Source: Fimenecus sp036652055 (GTDB lineage Bacteria > Bacillota > Clostridia > Oscillospirales > Acutalibacteraceae). From it: 64,000 nucleotides of DNA. The first letter of the stretch is position 1. The number at the start of each line of letters is the position of its first letter. Below, in pieces: positions 42,286-51,278 of this stretch. The notes beneath the pieces were generated by a model. It ran no database searches. It was given only the letters and a program-made list of their open reading frames with translations, and was not told where the DNA came from. The stretch covers positions 1 through 64,000 of the forward strand of contig JAVVWP010000002.1 of NCBI GenBank assembly GCA_036652055.1, in the 5' to 3' direction. A program made the translations under genes and the position numbers.

Positions 42286-43881
42286 CTAATCAATAAATTT
42301 ACCATAATGCTTTGGCTCTGCAAGAGGCGGAGCAAATTTTATGAAAAATTGTGCTAATTTGCAAATAATAGGGTTTCTTATAACTTCTTCAAATCCGATT
42401 ACAAGTGAATTACAAATTTGATATGTAGAAGGCGTGCTTGACGGTGTAATTGTAACTTTATTGTGACGCCTAAATAAGAAGTTGAGATTACGCTTACCAA
42501 TAGTTTCAAGCGGTCTTACAGTAACGCTAAGATTTATTTCGTCAGCCCAAAAAGCACTGCAACAAACTTTAAATGGAATACCACCAAGCGTCATTGTTCC
42601 ATATCTATAATGGCCATCCATTCCGCAGACAACGGTGTTGTTTTCATCGCCCTCGTCCCAAGTCATTGAGCATTCTTTTTCGCCAAACATAAATTTAATA
42701 TTATTGATATTACCCGCTTTGTCGGACATCATATAAGTGACAGCAAGCGGTAAAACGCTCATTGGCAGACCAATTATATTAAGTAGAATTTTTTTATTAA
42801 CTTTAATTGTTCGCCCCTGGATCTGCTTTTCAACAGATGAACGAGGTGCAGAAGATGGCGTTCCTAAAGTTGACGATTTAATTTCGGTTGCTCTTGGCAA
42901 ATCAATTTTTTCATTTATAAAGGCTTTTGGGAAAAACCTCCAAACAGCCTCACGGGCAAGAGCTTCGTCAGGGATAGCAGCGGTTGTGATTATTGACGCA
43001 TCAAGCTCTGGAAAGTTAATACCAAATTGTGAAAACATACCATCAGCACGGTATGAGTGCGGTTCGGTGTCATTTATCCAAAAACAATAACCATAGCCAG
43101 CAGTACAGTCTTTATCATTTCCAGGCATTTTTGTATCGCCTATTTGATTTTTAACTGCCTCGGTTGCCCAATATTTCGGAATAATCTGTTTACCATTAAA
43201 TTTGCCCTCATTAAGATAGCAAAGCATCAATTTAGCCAAATCTTCAGTGCTTAAATAAAGCCCCCATCCACCTGCTTCAACGCCATTTTGGTCAGTTTCC
43301 CAAAACGGAATATCAATAGAAAGTGGCTCAAAAAGACGAGGAGTTAAGTATTCAATAATACTCATTTTTGCAACTCGGTGAAGAATTGCACAAAGCATAT
43401 ATATATTTTCATTAACATACAGAAAATTGTCGCCAGGAGCAAATGCCCACGGTGAATTTATATAATTACCTATCCAGTCAATTTTGCCTTTATCTGCAAG
43501 CACATTGGTTTGTTTGCCTGCGGTCATAGTGAGCAAATGCCTGACTGTCAACTTTTTAAAGTTTTTATTTGGAATTTTTGGCGGATAATCAGGAAAAAAA
43601 TCAACCACCATATCATCAAGAGAAAGAAGCCCCTCATCAACTGCAAAACCGATAGCGGTAGAGGTGAAACTTTTACTTATAGAATACATAGAATGTTTAG
43701 TTTGACAGCTAAAAGGCTCGTTAAACCATTCAACAGCAACTTTCCCGTGCCGAATAACCATTAAACTGTGAAGTTCTAATTCTTCTTCTTTAACATATTC
43801 AATAAACCTATCAACTAATCCAGAAGAAACGCCAACATCTTCAGGCGAAGATGCATAAGGAATGCCAACTGCCTTTTTCAA
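42286..43881 (-). CDS. Serine hydrolase, beta-lactamase/penicillin-binding-protein fold
   Basis: A 531-residue protein whose first ~330 residues form a class C beta-lactamase/esterase domain: SxxK motif SISK (Ser67, Lys70), a YVNEN motif (Tyr-x-Asn type) and an RADGMFSQFG segment in the place of the third box. The C-terminal ~180 residues are beta-rich and resemble the extra domain of such esterases. There is no signal peptide, so a cytoplasmic hydrolase or esterase is more likely than a wall enzyme. TTG 43881 is the start, with AAAGGG 11 bases upstream. It is a single gene, and its substrate is unknown. Confidence 0.8.
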   Translation of the reverse strand: MKKAVGIPYASSPEDVGVSSGLVDRFIEYVKEEELELHSLMVIRHGKVAVEWFNEPFSCQTKHSMYSISKSFTSTAIGFAVDEGLLSLDDMVVDFFPDYPPKIPNKNFKKLTVRHLLTMTAGKQTNVLADKGKIDWIGNYINSPWAFAPGDNFLYVNENIYMLCAILHRVAKMSIIEYLTPRLFEPLSIDIPFWETDQNGVEAGGWGLYLSTEDLAKLMLCYLNEGKFNGKQIIPKYWATEAVKNQIGDTKMPGNDKDCTAGYGYCFWINDTEPHSYRADGMFSQFGINFPELDASIITTAAIPDEALAREAVWRFFPKAFINEKIDLPRATEIKSSTLGTPSSAPRSSVEKQIQGRTIKVNKKILLNIIGLPMSVLPLAVTYMMSDKAGNINNIKFMFGEKECSMTWDEGDENNTVVCGMDGHYRYGTMTLGGIPFKVCCSAFWADEINLSVTVRPLETIGKRNLNFLFRRHNKVTITPSSTPSTYQICNSLVIGFEEVIRNPIICKLAQFFIKFAPPLAEPKHYGKFID

Positions 43882-44340
43882 TTCAACTCACACCCTTTAA
43901 AATAATCCCAATGAGGGTATTTTACCACCTTTTTAGAAATAATGCAATATTTTTTATAAAAAAAGTTAAAAATTCTATTTAATATTAATATAAACTTCGT
44001 TAAAAAACAAAACAACCCTTTGTGTCTATTATATTTTGATTTTAGCTGAAAAATGCAAAAATCTGAAAAAAGATATTGTAAAAATAGATGAATTTTTTGC
44101 TATGAATAATTTGTTATAGTTTAAAAATTATAAAATATTGACAAAATAAAAAAAGGCTTTTAATTTGGTATAGGTCGTGGTATAATAACCTTAAAGTTGT
44201 GCCGTGAAAAGGTGTAAAAGACACAAGATGTAAAAAGGCACATAATGTGCAAAGCACATTTTAACTTATACTATTGTAACCATTATTTTAAATTTTCTTA
44301 AATTTGACATATAAAATTTTTTCTGGGGAGTGAGCTGTTT
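43882..44340. other. Gene-free AT-rich stretch before murA
   Basis: I find no credible gene. It should hold the minus-strand promoter of the serine hydrolase gene and the murA promoter (44138-44186). A small hairpin, AATGTGC/GCACATT with AAA loop (44244-44260), lies in the murA leader. The GCAC/GTGC word recurs there (GGCACATAATGTGCAAAGCAC), so alternative pairings are possible. Confidence 0.6.
44138..44186 (+). promoter_or_regulatory. Promoter region of murA
   Basis: Two candidates: TTGACA (44138-44143) with TAATTT 17 bases later, and the extended -10 TGGTATAAT (44178-44186). The second has the better -10 box and would give a leader of about 150 bases. Confidence 0.55.
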
Positions 44341-45639
44341 TTGGAGAAGTTTGTTATAACAGGTGGCAACAAGCTTGAGGGCGAAGTTACCATCAGTGGC
44401 GCTAAAAATGCAGTTGTCGCAATTATTCCTGCTACTATCCTTGCTGAGGATATTTGCAGAATTGAAAATATACCAAATATTAGTGATGTCACAGCAATGA
44501 TAGATATTTTGCACAGAATGGGTGCTGGCATAAAATATATTAATAAAAGTACAATCGAAATAGATACAAGACATATAACTTCAAATGTTGTTGAGCATGA
44601 CCTTACAAAACAGCTTAGAGCCTCTTATTATTTAATTGGGGCGCTTCTTAGTCGTTTTAATAAGGCAAAAATTGCAATGCCTGGTGGCTGTTATTTAGGG
44701 CTTAGACCTATTGACCAACACATTAAAGGCTTTGAGGCACTTGGTGCGACAGTTTCAATGGAAGAAAATGCTATGGTTGATGTCAGAGCGGACAAGCTTC
44801 TTGGCACTTCAATTTATATGGATGTTGTTTCCGTTGGGGCAACTATTAATGTTATGCTTGCATCAATTAAAGCAAGAGGTCTTACAGTTATTGAAAATGC
44901 TGCTAAAGAGCCACATATTGTTGACCTTGCTAACTTTTTAAACTCAATGGGTGCAGATGTTAGAGGTGCAGGAACAGATGTTATTAAAATTCGTGGAGTA
45001 GAAAAGCTTCATGGCTGTGAATATTCGATTATTCCTGACCAAATTGAAGCAGGCACATATATGGTTGCCGCCGCTGTTACGAATGGCGATGTTCTAATTA
45101 AAAATGTTATTCCAAAGCATTTAGAATCAATTTCAGCAAAGCTTATCGAATGTGGAGTTAAAATCACTGAATTTGATGACTCTATAAGAGTTAAGGGCTG
45201 TGAAAGGTTCTTGCGTTGCAATATAAAAACAATGCCTCATCCAGGCTTTCCAACCGATATGCAACCGCAATTTGCAGTGCTTTTAAGCCTTGCAGAGGGT
45301 ATGAGTATTATCTCAGAAAGCGTTTGGGATAATCGTTTTAGATATGCAGACCAGCTTACAAGAATGGGTGCTATAATTCATGTTGACGGTAAAACTGCCT
45401 TTATTGAGGGCGTTGACAGCTTAAAAGGCGCTCCTGTTAAGGCCGATGACCTTCGTGCAGGTGCTGCTATGATGATTGCTGCAATGGTCGCAAAAGGCGT
45501 TAGTGAAATTGAAGATATATATCATATTGAGCGTGGATATGAAGATGTTGTAGACAAATTCAAATCCTTAGGCGCTTCAATCGAAAGAGTCGACTTCCCA
45601 GACAATGAGGGCAAGAAATCTCATCAAACAGCAGGGTGA
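44341..45639 (+). CDS. murA: UDP-N-acetylglucosamine 1-carboxyvinyltransferase MurA
   Basis: A 432-residue enzyme catalysing the first step of peptidoglycan synthesis (transfer of enolpyruvate from PEP to UDP-GlcNAc). It starts EKFVITGGNKLEGEVTISGAKNA, has the fosfomycin-target loop MPGGCYLGLRP with Cys117, and HPGFPTDMQPQF. Because the active-site Cys is present, fosfomycin sensitivity would be expected. Start TTG 44341 with GGGGAG upstream. The C-terminus carries a short hydrophilic extension (EGKKSHQTAG). It is a single gene between its own promoter and a GC-rich hairpin. Confidence 0.95.
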   Translation: MEKFVITGGNKLEGEVTISGAKNAVVAIIPATILAEDICRIENIPNISDVTAMIDILHRMGAGIKYINKSTIEIDTRHITSNVVEHDLTKQLRASYYLIGALLSRFNKAKIAMPGGCYLGLRPIDQHIKGFEALGATVSMEENAMVDVRADKLLGTSIYMDVVSVGATINVMLASIKARGLTVIENAAKEPHIVDLANFLNSMGADVRGAGTDVIKIRGVEKLHGCEYSIIPDQIEAGTYMVAAAVTNGDVLIKNVIPKHLESISAKLIECGVKITEFDDSIRVKGCERFLRCNIKTMPHPGFPTDMQPQFAVLLSLAEGMSIISESVWDNRFRYADQLTRMGAIIHVDGKTAFIEGVDSLKGAPVKADDLRAGAAMMIAAMVAKGVSEIEDIYHIERGYEDVVDKFKSLGASIERVDFPDNEGKKSHQTAG

Positions 45640-45752
45640 GTTTTCATAATATTCCGCATATTGCACATTTTTGTCGCCACCAGAGTACATTATAAATGAA
45701 ATCTCATAAAAACTCGGCTAAATAAAAATTATAATAAAATACAATAAAGTTG

Positions 45753-45772
45753 GGCGGGGGCTTGCTCCCGCC
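45753..45772 (+). terminator. GC-rich terminator-like hairpin
   Basis: An 8-bp stem (45753-45760 with 45765-45772, one G-U) with a CTTG loop; only GTTTAAATTT follows. It lies between murA and gltX. Confidence 0.55.
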
Positions 45773-45831
45773 GTTTAAATTTAATAAAATCGAAGCCTTT
45801 ATTTTCAACTAAAAACAAGAGGTGTAATCAA

Positions 45832-47496
45832 GTGACAGATAACGAAAAAATCGCAGAGCTGCTTTTCTCTGACATAAATAAAACTCCGAATGATTATGAA
45901 AAAATGTACCCCGAAAGAAATCTAAAAGAGGGTGCAAGAGTTACAAGATTTGCCCCAAGTCCTACTGGATTTTTACATCTCGGCGGGCTTTTTGGTGCTA
46001 CCGTTGACAAGCTGACAGCAAAATCAACTGGTGGAATTTTTATATTAAGAATTGAGGATACCGACAAAAAGCGTGAAATCGACGGTGGAATTAATGCGAT
46101 TATCGAAGGGCTTAAAGCGTTTGACACAATGCCGACTGAAGGCGTAATGGGCGAAAATGAAGAAATTGGCGATTATGGCCCATATGTTCAAAGCAAAAGA
46201 AAAGATATTTATAGGTGCTATGCTAAAGATTTAGTTATAAAAGGGCTTGCTTACCCTTGCTTTTGCACTCCACAAGAGCTTGATGAAATTCGTGAAAAGC
46301 AAGAGGCAGAGGGCGTAAACAAAGGTTATTATCAAAAATGGGCAAAGTGTCGTGACCTTACATATGATGAAATTAAAGCAAATATTGATTTAGGAAAATC
46401 CTATGTATTAAGGCTAAAATCTTTTGGTGACGAAACCAAAAAGTGCTTTTTTGATGATATCATTCGTGGAAAAATTGAAATGCCCGAAAATGTCCAAGAT
46501 GTCGTTATTTTAAAAACTGATGGAATTCCGCCTTATGCTTTTGCACATTGCGTTGATGACCACTTAATGAGAACAACTCATATTATTCGTGGTGACGAGT
46601 GGATTGCAAGCACACCTGTGCATCTTCAACTTTTCAAGGCTTGCGGATTTAAAGCTCCTAAATATGCACATACCGCAGCCGTAATGAAAGAAGAAAATGG
46701 CGGAAAACGAAAGCTTTCAAAAAGAAAAGATCCCGAAGCCGCTGTTACATATTTCAGCGAAGTTGGTTATCCGTCTGAATGCGTTATCGAATATTTAATG
46801 ACGCTTGCCAATTCAAATTTTGAAGATTGGCGTAAAACGAATAAGACCGCAAGTTCTGAGGATTTTCAATTTAACCTTAAAAAGATGTCTGTTTCAGGGG
46901 CACTTTTTGACCTTGTTAAGCTTAATGATATTAGTAAAAATATGATTTCAGTTATGACAGCCGATGAGGTTTATAAAAGAACTCTAAATTGGGCAAACGA
47001 ATATGACAAAAGCTATGCAAAAATTTTAATAAGCGACGAAGCTAATGCAAAAAGAATGATGAACCTTGACCGTGAAACAAAAAATCCACGAAAAGATATA
47101 GCTAAGTGGAGTGAGGTTTTAGATTATTTTTCATATTTTTATAATGATTATTATAAGAGAGATTATACACTTCCTGAAAACATAAAAAAGGAAGATGCAA
47201 TAGCAATTCTAAAAGAATATTTAAAAGTATATTCTGAAAATGATGAAAAAGATATTTGGTTTAATAAAATCAAAGACCTTTGCGAAGGGCTTGGATTTAC
47301 CCCGAATGTTAAGGAGTACAAACAAAATCCAGAGGCTTTTAAAGGTCATGTAGGTGATGTTTCAGCAGTTATCAGAATTGCAGTTACAAGCAGAACTAAC
47401 ACCCCTGACCTTTGCACAATTATGAAAATTCTTGGCGGTCAAGAGGTCATAAATAGAATAAATGATGCAATAAAAAATTATAAGGAGGAAAATTAA
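45832..47496 (+). CDS. gltX: Glutamyl-tRNA synthetase
   Basis: A 554-residue class I synthetase that charges tRNA-Glu. HIGH-type motif APSPTGFLHLGG (about 44-55), IEDTD, and KMSKS-type KRKLSKRKD. An extra ~38 residues precede the catalytic start. The start is GTG 45832 after GAGGTG. A glnS gene follows directly, so this enzyme probably need not charge tRNA-Gln as non-discriminating GluRS do. Confidence 0.93.
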   Translation: MTDNEKIAELLFSDINKTPNDYEKMYPERNLKEGARVTRFAPSPTGFLHLGGLFGATVDKLTAKSTGGIFILRIEDTDKKREIDGGINAIIEGLKAFDTMPTEGVMGENEEIGDYGPYVQSKRKDIYRCYAKDLVIKGLAYPCFCTPQELDEIREKQEAEGVNKGYYQKWAKCRDLTYDEIKANIDLGKSYVLRLKSFGDETKKCFFDDIIRGKIEMPENVQDVVILKTDGIPPYAFAHCVDDHLMRTTHIIRGDEWIASTPVHLQLFKACGFKAPKYAHTAAVMKEENGGKRKLSKRKDPEAAVTYFSEVGYPSECVIEYLMTLANSNFEDWRKTNKTASSEDFQFNLKKMSVSGALFDLVKLNDISKNMISVMTADEVYKRTLNWANEYDKSYAKILISDEANAKRMMNLDRETKNPRKDIAKWSEVLDYFSYFYNDYYKRDYTLPENIKKEDAIAILKEYLKVYSENDEKDIWFNKIKDLCEGLGFTPNVKEYKQNPEAFKGHVGDVSAVIRIAVTSRTNTPDLCTIMKILGGQEVINRINDAIKNYKEEN

Positions 47497-49158
47497 ATGG
47501 AAGAAATAATGGCGTCTAATTTCATTCACGATTTCATTGATGAAGATTTAAAAAGCGGAGTTTGCAGTCGCATTCAAACTCGTTTTCCTCCCGAGCCTAA
47601 TGGCTATTTGCATATAGGTCACGCAAAGGCAATTTGCATTAATTTCGGAACTGCTAAAAAATATGGTGGAATTTGCAATCTTCGCCTTGACGATACTAAC
47701 CCTCAAAAAGAGGATATGGAATATGTTGATGCAATAAAAGAGGATATTGAGTGGCTTGGATTTAAGTGGGACAAGTGCCTCTATGCTTCAAGTTATTTTG
47801 ATTTTATCTATGAATGTGCAATAAAGCTTATTAAAAATTCAAAAGCATATGTAGATGACCTTACAGCGGAAGAAATAAGGCAACATCGAGGAACGCTCAC
47901 AGAGCCTGGTAAAAACAGCCCATACAGAGATAGAAGTGTTTCTGAAAACCTTGAGTTATTTGAAAAAATGACAAATGGTGAATATGAAAACGGTGCAAGA
48001 GTTTTAAGAGCAAAAATTGATATGGCATCGCCAAACCTTAATATGCGTGATCCTGTAATTTATAGAATAGCTCATATAACCCATCATCAAACAGGTGATA
48101 AATGGTGCGTTTATCCAATGTATGATTTTGCACATCCGCTATCAGATGCAAGAGAAAATGTCACTCATTCGCTTTGTTCTCTTGAATTTGAAAATCACAG
48201 ACCATTATATGACTGGTTCTTAAAAGAATTAAATATAAAAAATCCACCAAGGCAAATCGAATTTGCTCGTCTTAATCTTAATTATTGCCTTACAAGCAAG
48301 AGAAAATGTTTAGCACTTGTAAACGAAAAAATTGTTGATGGTTGGGACGATCCTCGAATGGTTACTCTAAGCGGAATGAGAAGGCGAGGCTACCCTGCAA
48401 GTGCGGTTAGAAATTTCTGTGAAAAAATCGGCGTTTCAAAAGCTTATTCAGTTGTTGATATGGGGCTGTTAGAATCTTGTGTTCGTGATGAACTCAATGA
48501 AAGTGCCGAGAGGGCAATGGCAGTTCTTCGCCCTCTAAAAGTGATAATCGATAACTATCCAGAGGGGCAAACAGAAGAAATCGAAGTTGATGTTCACCCG
48601 AATTATCCTGAGCGTGGAACTCGAAAAGTCGTTTTCGGTAGAGAAATATTCATCGAGCGTGATGACTTTATGATAGAGCCTGTGAAAAAATATTTCAGAT
48701 TTTATAAAGGCAGTGAGGTTAGGCTAAAAAGCGCATATTATGCAACCTGCACAAGCTATGACACAGACGAAAATGGTGAGGTCACAGCAATTCACTGCAC
48801 ATACGATCCGCTTACAAAAGGTGGCAACTCACCTGATGGCAGAAAGGTTAAAGGCACAATTCACTGGGTTAGTGCCGCAGATAGCTTTAGGGCTACCGTT
48901 AATCTTTATGACAGACTTTTTGATGTTCCAAATCCATCAGATGAAACCGAGCGTGGCTTTGAAGAAAACTTAAACCCAAATTCTTTAACAGTTTTAACCG
49001 ATTGTCTTATTGAGGGCGGACTTAGAAATGTTAAAAAGAGCGATGTTTTTCAATTTATGCGTCAAGGATATTTCTGCGTAGATAAATTTAGCACAGCGGA
49101 TAATGTTATATTCAATTTGACAGTTGCCCTAAATTCTTCGTGGGGTAAAAAGGAGTAG
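47497..49158 (+). CDS. glnS: Glutaminyl-tRNA synthetase
   Basis: A 553-residue GlnRS: RFPPEPNGYLHIGHAKAIC (HIGH box), LRLDDTNPQKEDMEY, and TSKRKCL in the KMSKS position. The C-terminal beta-barrel anticodon-binding part (about 340-553) is present, distinguishing it from GluRS. AAGGAGG (47482-47488) precedes ATG 47497, directly after the gltX stop. Most Firmicutes lack GlnRS and use the GatCAB amidation route, so this gene was probably acquired by transfer in an ancestor. Whether gatCAB also exists cannot be seen here. Confidence 0.95.
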   Translation: MEEIMASNFIHDFIDEDLKSGVCSRIQTRFPPEPNGYLHIGHAKAICINFGTAKKYGGICNLRLDDTNPQKEDMEYVDAIKEDIEWLGFKWDKCLYASSYFDFIYECAIKLIKNSKAYVDDLTAEEIRQHRGTLTEPGKNSPYRDRSVSENLELFEKMTNGEYENGARVLRAKIDMASPNLNMRDPVIYRIAHITHHQTGDKWCVYPMYDFAHPLSDARENVTHSLCSLEFENHRPLYDWFLKELNIKNPPRQIEFARLNLNYCLTSKRKCLALVNEKIVDGWDDPRMVTLSGMRRRGYPASAVRNFCEKIGVSKAYSVVDMGLLESCVRDELNESAERAMAVLRPLKVIIDNYPEGQTEEIEVDVHPNYPERGTRKVVFGREIFIERDDFMIEPVKKYFRFYKGSEVRLKSAYYATCTSYDTDENGEVTAIHCTYDPLTKGGNSPDGRKVKGTIHWVSAADSFRATVNLYDRLFDVPNPSDETERGFEENLNPNSLTVLTDCLIEGGLRNVKKSDVFQFMRQGYFCVDKFSTADNVIFNLTVALNSSWGKKE

Positions 49159-49163
49159 TTTTT

Positions 49164-49832
49164 ATGAGTAAGCTAAAAAAAGACAGACCAATAGATTTGC
49201 TTTATAGCATTGTAACTGCATTAATGGCAGTTTTAATTCCGGTAGCAGCATATTTTGGAAATTTTTTACATATTATTGTTAATTCGCCTATTTTTGCATG
49301 GATGGGACAGGCACAAGGCAATAAGCAGGACAAAGGCGATACTTTAACTCTTTGGAGTGTAAACAGATTTGTAAAAGACATTCTTCCAAAGCTGAATTTT
49401 GGCGAAGGAAGTACGGACAAATCAGCTTTTTGGCAGACGATTGCACCAATAAAGGTGGCACTGATTTGTACAATTGTATTTTTAGCCCTTGCACTTATTA
49501 TTTCAATCGCTGTTTTCGTTTTAGCGTGGTTCTCAAAATTAAAAAAGACAACGCTGCTTGTAGCAACAGGCGGAATTGTTTCGCTTCTTAGTGCAATAAT
49601 TTCATTTAACTTTGTTGTCATTCCATTGACTAATGGCACAATTACGCTTGGGGCATTCTTTTCAGACTTTTTAGGGCTTATGATGTCATCAATAGCCAAT
49701 TTGACGCTTATAAAATTCTCAACAGGATATTACATAATGCTGTTCCTTTTCATTGGTATTGTGCTTTGGATTGGTTCATATTTGCTTATCGAGCTTGGAG
49801 AGAAAGAAAAAAGACAAACTATAAACAATTAA
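49164..49832 (+). CDS. Four-helix membrane protein of unknown function
   Basis: A 222-residue protein with predicted membrane helices near 12-35, 96-122, 128-152 and 190-212, and a hydrophilic extracellular or cytoplasmic loop (about 45-90, GQAQGNKQDKGD). No family recognised. It starts five bases after the glnS stop, so it is transcribed with gltX-glnS, but nothing in it suggests a role in tRNA charging. Confidence 0.65.
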   Translation: MSKLKKDRPIDLLYSIVTALMAVLIPVAAYFGNFLHIIVNSPIFAWMGQAQGNKQDKGDTLTLWSVNRFVKDILPKLNFGEGSTDKSAFWQTIAPIKVALICTIVFLALALIISIAVFVLAWFSKLKKTTLLVATGGIVSLLSAIISFNFVVIPLTNGTITLGAFFSDFLGLMMSSIANLTLIKFSTGYYIMLFLFIGIVLWIGSYLLIELGEKEKRQTINN

Positions 49833-49837
49833 AAATT

Positions 49838-49874
49838 ATGCCACTATATTGATGACTTTTCGATGTAGTGGCAT
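49838..49874 (+). terminator. Terminator after the gltX-glnS operon
   Basis: A 14-bp stem (49838-49851 with 49861-49874, with two G-U pairs) followed by CTTTTAAATATTT. Confidence 0.8.
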
Positions 49875-49925
49875 CTTTTAAATATTTAAAAATTATAGAA
49901 AAACAAGAAAACAGGGGGAAAGAAA

Positions 49926-50918
49926 ATGACAGGTAAATTTATTACAGCGATTTTAGCAATATGGCTTACAATTCTCACAGGACTTGGAATTAATCACACA
50001 GGTGTAACCCTTGTAAAGCCTGCGGATAACACACAGTTTAAAGCAAGCGGTGATTGGAAATTAACATTTGAGGATAATTTTGACGGTGACACTTTTGACC
50101 ACACAAAATGGCATTACGGATATAAAGAAGAAGGCGTTAGGCGTGGAGGCTATTGGGTTGATGATGCTGTCAGCGTAAAAGATGGGAATTTAATCATCAA
50201 AACAGATTACAGAAAAGATGGAAAATTCGGCGCAGGCTGGTATACAGGTGCTATCGAAACCTCGAAATCATCATATGACGATAAAACAGAAGCTGAAATA
50301 AATAAAGATTACAAAGGCTTTAGCGGAAAATATGGATATTATGAAGTTCGTTGTAAAGTTCCTAAAGCGATTGGAATTTGGTCGGCATTTTGGCTTATGC
50401 CAGATAATAACTTCAAAAATGACACCTTCGGAACAGGCAAAGATGGTGCAGAAATTGATGTTTTTGAATCGCCCTATCTTTATGCAAAAACATATAAAGA
50501 GTCAGTAGCACACGCAGTGCATATTGATGGATATGGTGAGGAGCTAAAATCTTCAGGTTCAGATATGCAGTTTGTTAAAGGTCTTTATGATGAATTTCAT
50601 ACATTTGCACTTGAATGGAATGAAACCGAATACATTTTTTATGTCGATGGTATGCAAACATGGAAAAACAGCAAAACAGTAAAACCGAAAGATGTTGATA
50701 AAAGCGGAAATCCATATGATACTGTTGCCGAGGTTATGGAATATATGATTTTATCTGTTGAGGTTGGCGGTTCAACTATTGATGGCGTTGTCACTCCTGG
50801 AAAGGTGCTTGATGAAAATAAGCAGCAGGTTACATTTTGGTCAGGAGATGCCTCACTTAATGATACAGAAAAATCTTATGACTTTATTGTTGACTATGTA
50901 AAAGTTTATCAAAAATAG
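49926..50918 (+). CDS. Secreted family 16 glycoside hydrolase
   Basis: A 330-residue enzyme with an N-terminal membrane/signal segment (about 4-23) and a GH16 jelly-roll. The catalytic motif ExDxxE is clear: Glu176 (nucleophile), Asp178, Glu181 in GAEIDVFES. Also present are YYEVRCKVPKAIGIWSAFWLMP and HTFALEWNETEYIFYVDG. GH16 enzymes cut beta-1,3- or beta-1,3-1,4-glucans and related polymers; the exact substrate is not clear. A retained helix would make it membrane-anchored. It is a single gene with its own terminator. Confidence 0.9.
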   Translation: MTGKFITAILAIWLTILTGLGINHTGVTLVKPADNTQFKASGDWKLTFEDNFDGDTFDHTKWHYGYKEEGVRRGGYWVDDAVSVKDGNLIIKTDYRKDGKFGAGWYTGAIETSKSSYDDKTEAEINKDYKGFSGKYGYYEVRCKVPKAIGIWSAFWLMPDNNFKNDTFGTGKDGAEIDVFESPYLYAKTYKESVAHAVHIDGYGEELKSSGSDMQFVKGLYDEFHTFALEWNETEYIFYVDGMQTWKNSKTVKPKDVDKSGNPYDTVAEVMEYMILSVEVGGSTIDGVVTPGKVLDENKQQVTFWSGDASLNDTEKSYDFIVDYVKVYQK

Positions 50919-50934
50919 TAAATACAAAAATTTG

Positions 50935-50972
50935 CACCCCATTTACCTACTTAAACTTTGGTAAATGGGGTG
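50935..50972 (+). terminator. Terminator after the GH16 gene
   Basis: A 13-bp perfect stem (50935-50947 with 50960-50972) with a 12-base loop; the U-rich tail TCTTAATT is weak. Confidence 0.75.
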
Positions 50973-51008
50973 TCTTAATTCAAGTTTATTAAAAATAAAA
51001 TATTTATC

Positions 51009-51037
51009 TTGATTTTAACACACCATTGATTTATAAT
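51009..51037 (+). promoter_or_regulatory. Promoter of the tRNA gene
   Basis: TTGATT (51009-51014), 17 bases, TATAAT (51032-51037), ending 10 bases before the tRNA 5' end. Confidence 0.75.
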
Positions 51038-51047
51038 TAAAACCTAT

Positions 51048-51123
51048 GGGGGCGTAGCTCAGCTGGGAGAGCGTACGGTTCGCATCCGTAAGGTCGTGAG
51101 TTCAATCCTCATCGTCTCCACCA
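51048..51123 (+). tRNA. tRNA-Ala (anticodon CGC)
   Basis: A full cloverleaf of 76 bases with encoded CCA. Acceptor 51048-51054 pairs with 51113-51119 and includes G3-U70, the alanine identity pair; discriminator is A. D-stem GCTC/GAGC, anticodon stem TACGG/CCGTA with loop TTCGCAT (anticodon CGC, 51081-51083), T-stem GTGAG/CTCAT with loop TTCAATC. It reads GCG, a rare alanine codon in this AT-rich genome. The gene stands alone with its own promoter. Confidence 0.93.
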
Positions 51124-51218
51124 ATTGCATTTGGGCAATTTGCATACCGTTAGTATGTAAGTTGCCTTTGCTTTTTAACTTAAATGGGTTATACCTATTT
51201 ACGCTATTTGTCTTGTGT

Positions 51219-51240
51219 TTTGATACAATTTTTGATACAA
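51219..51240. repeat. Short direct repeat between tRNA and fic
   Basis: TTTGATACAA occurs twice (51219-51228 and 51231-51240) with a two-base gap, in a 155-bp stretch holding no gene. It could be a leftover of integrase arm sites next to the tRNA, but no integrase or attachment duplicate is seen. Confidence 0.35.
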
Positions 51241-51278
51241 TAATAGCATACAAAATTCACAGATGGGAGGAGCAAATT

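Noticed and set aside
51059..51253. Minus-strand reading frame of 64 residues with the phrase VETMRIELTTLRMRTVRSPS
   Set aside because: It is the antisense of the tRNA-Ala gene; such false proteins are a familiar database artefact.
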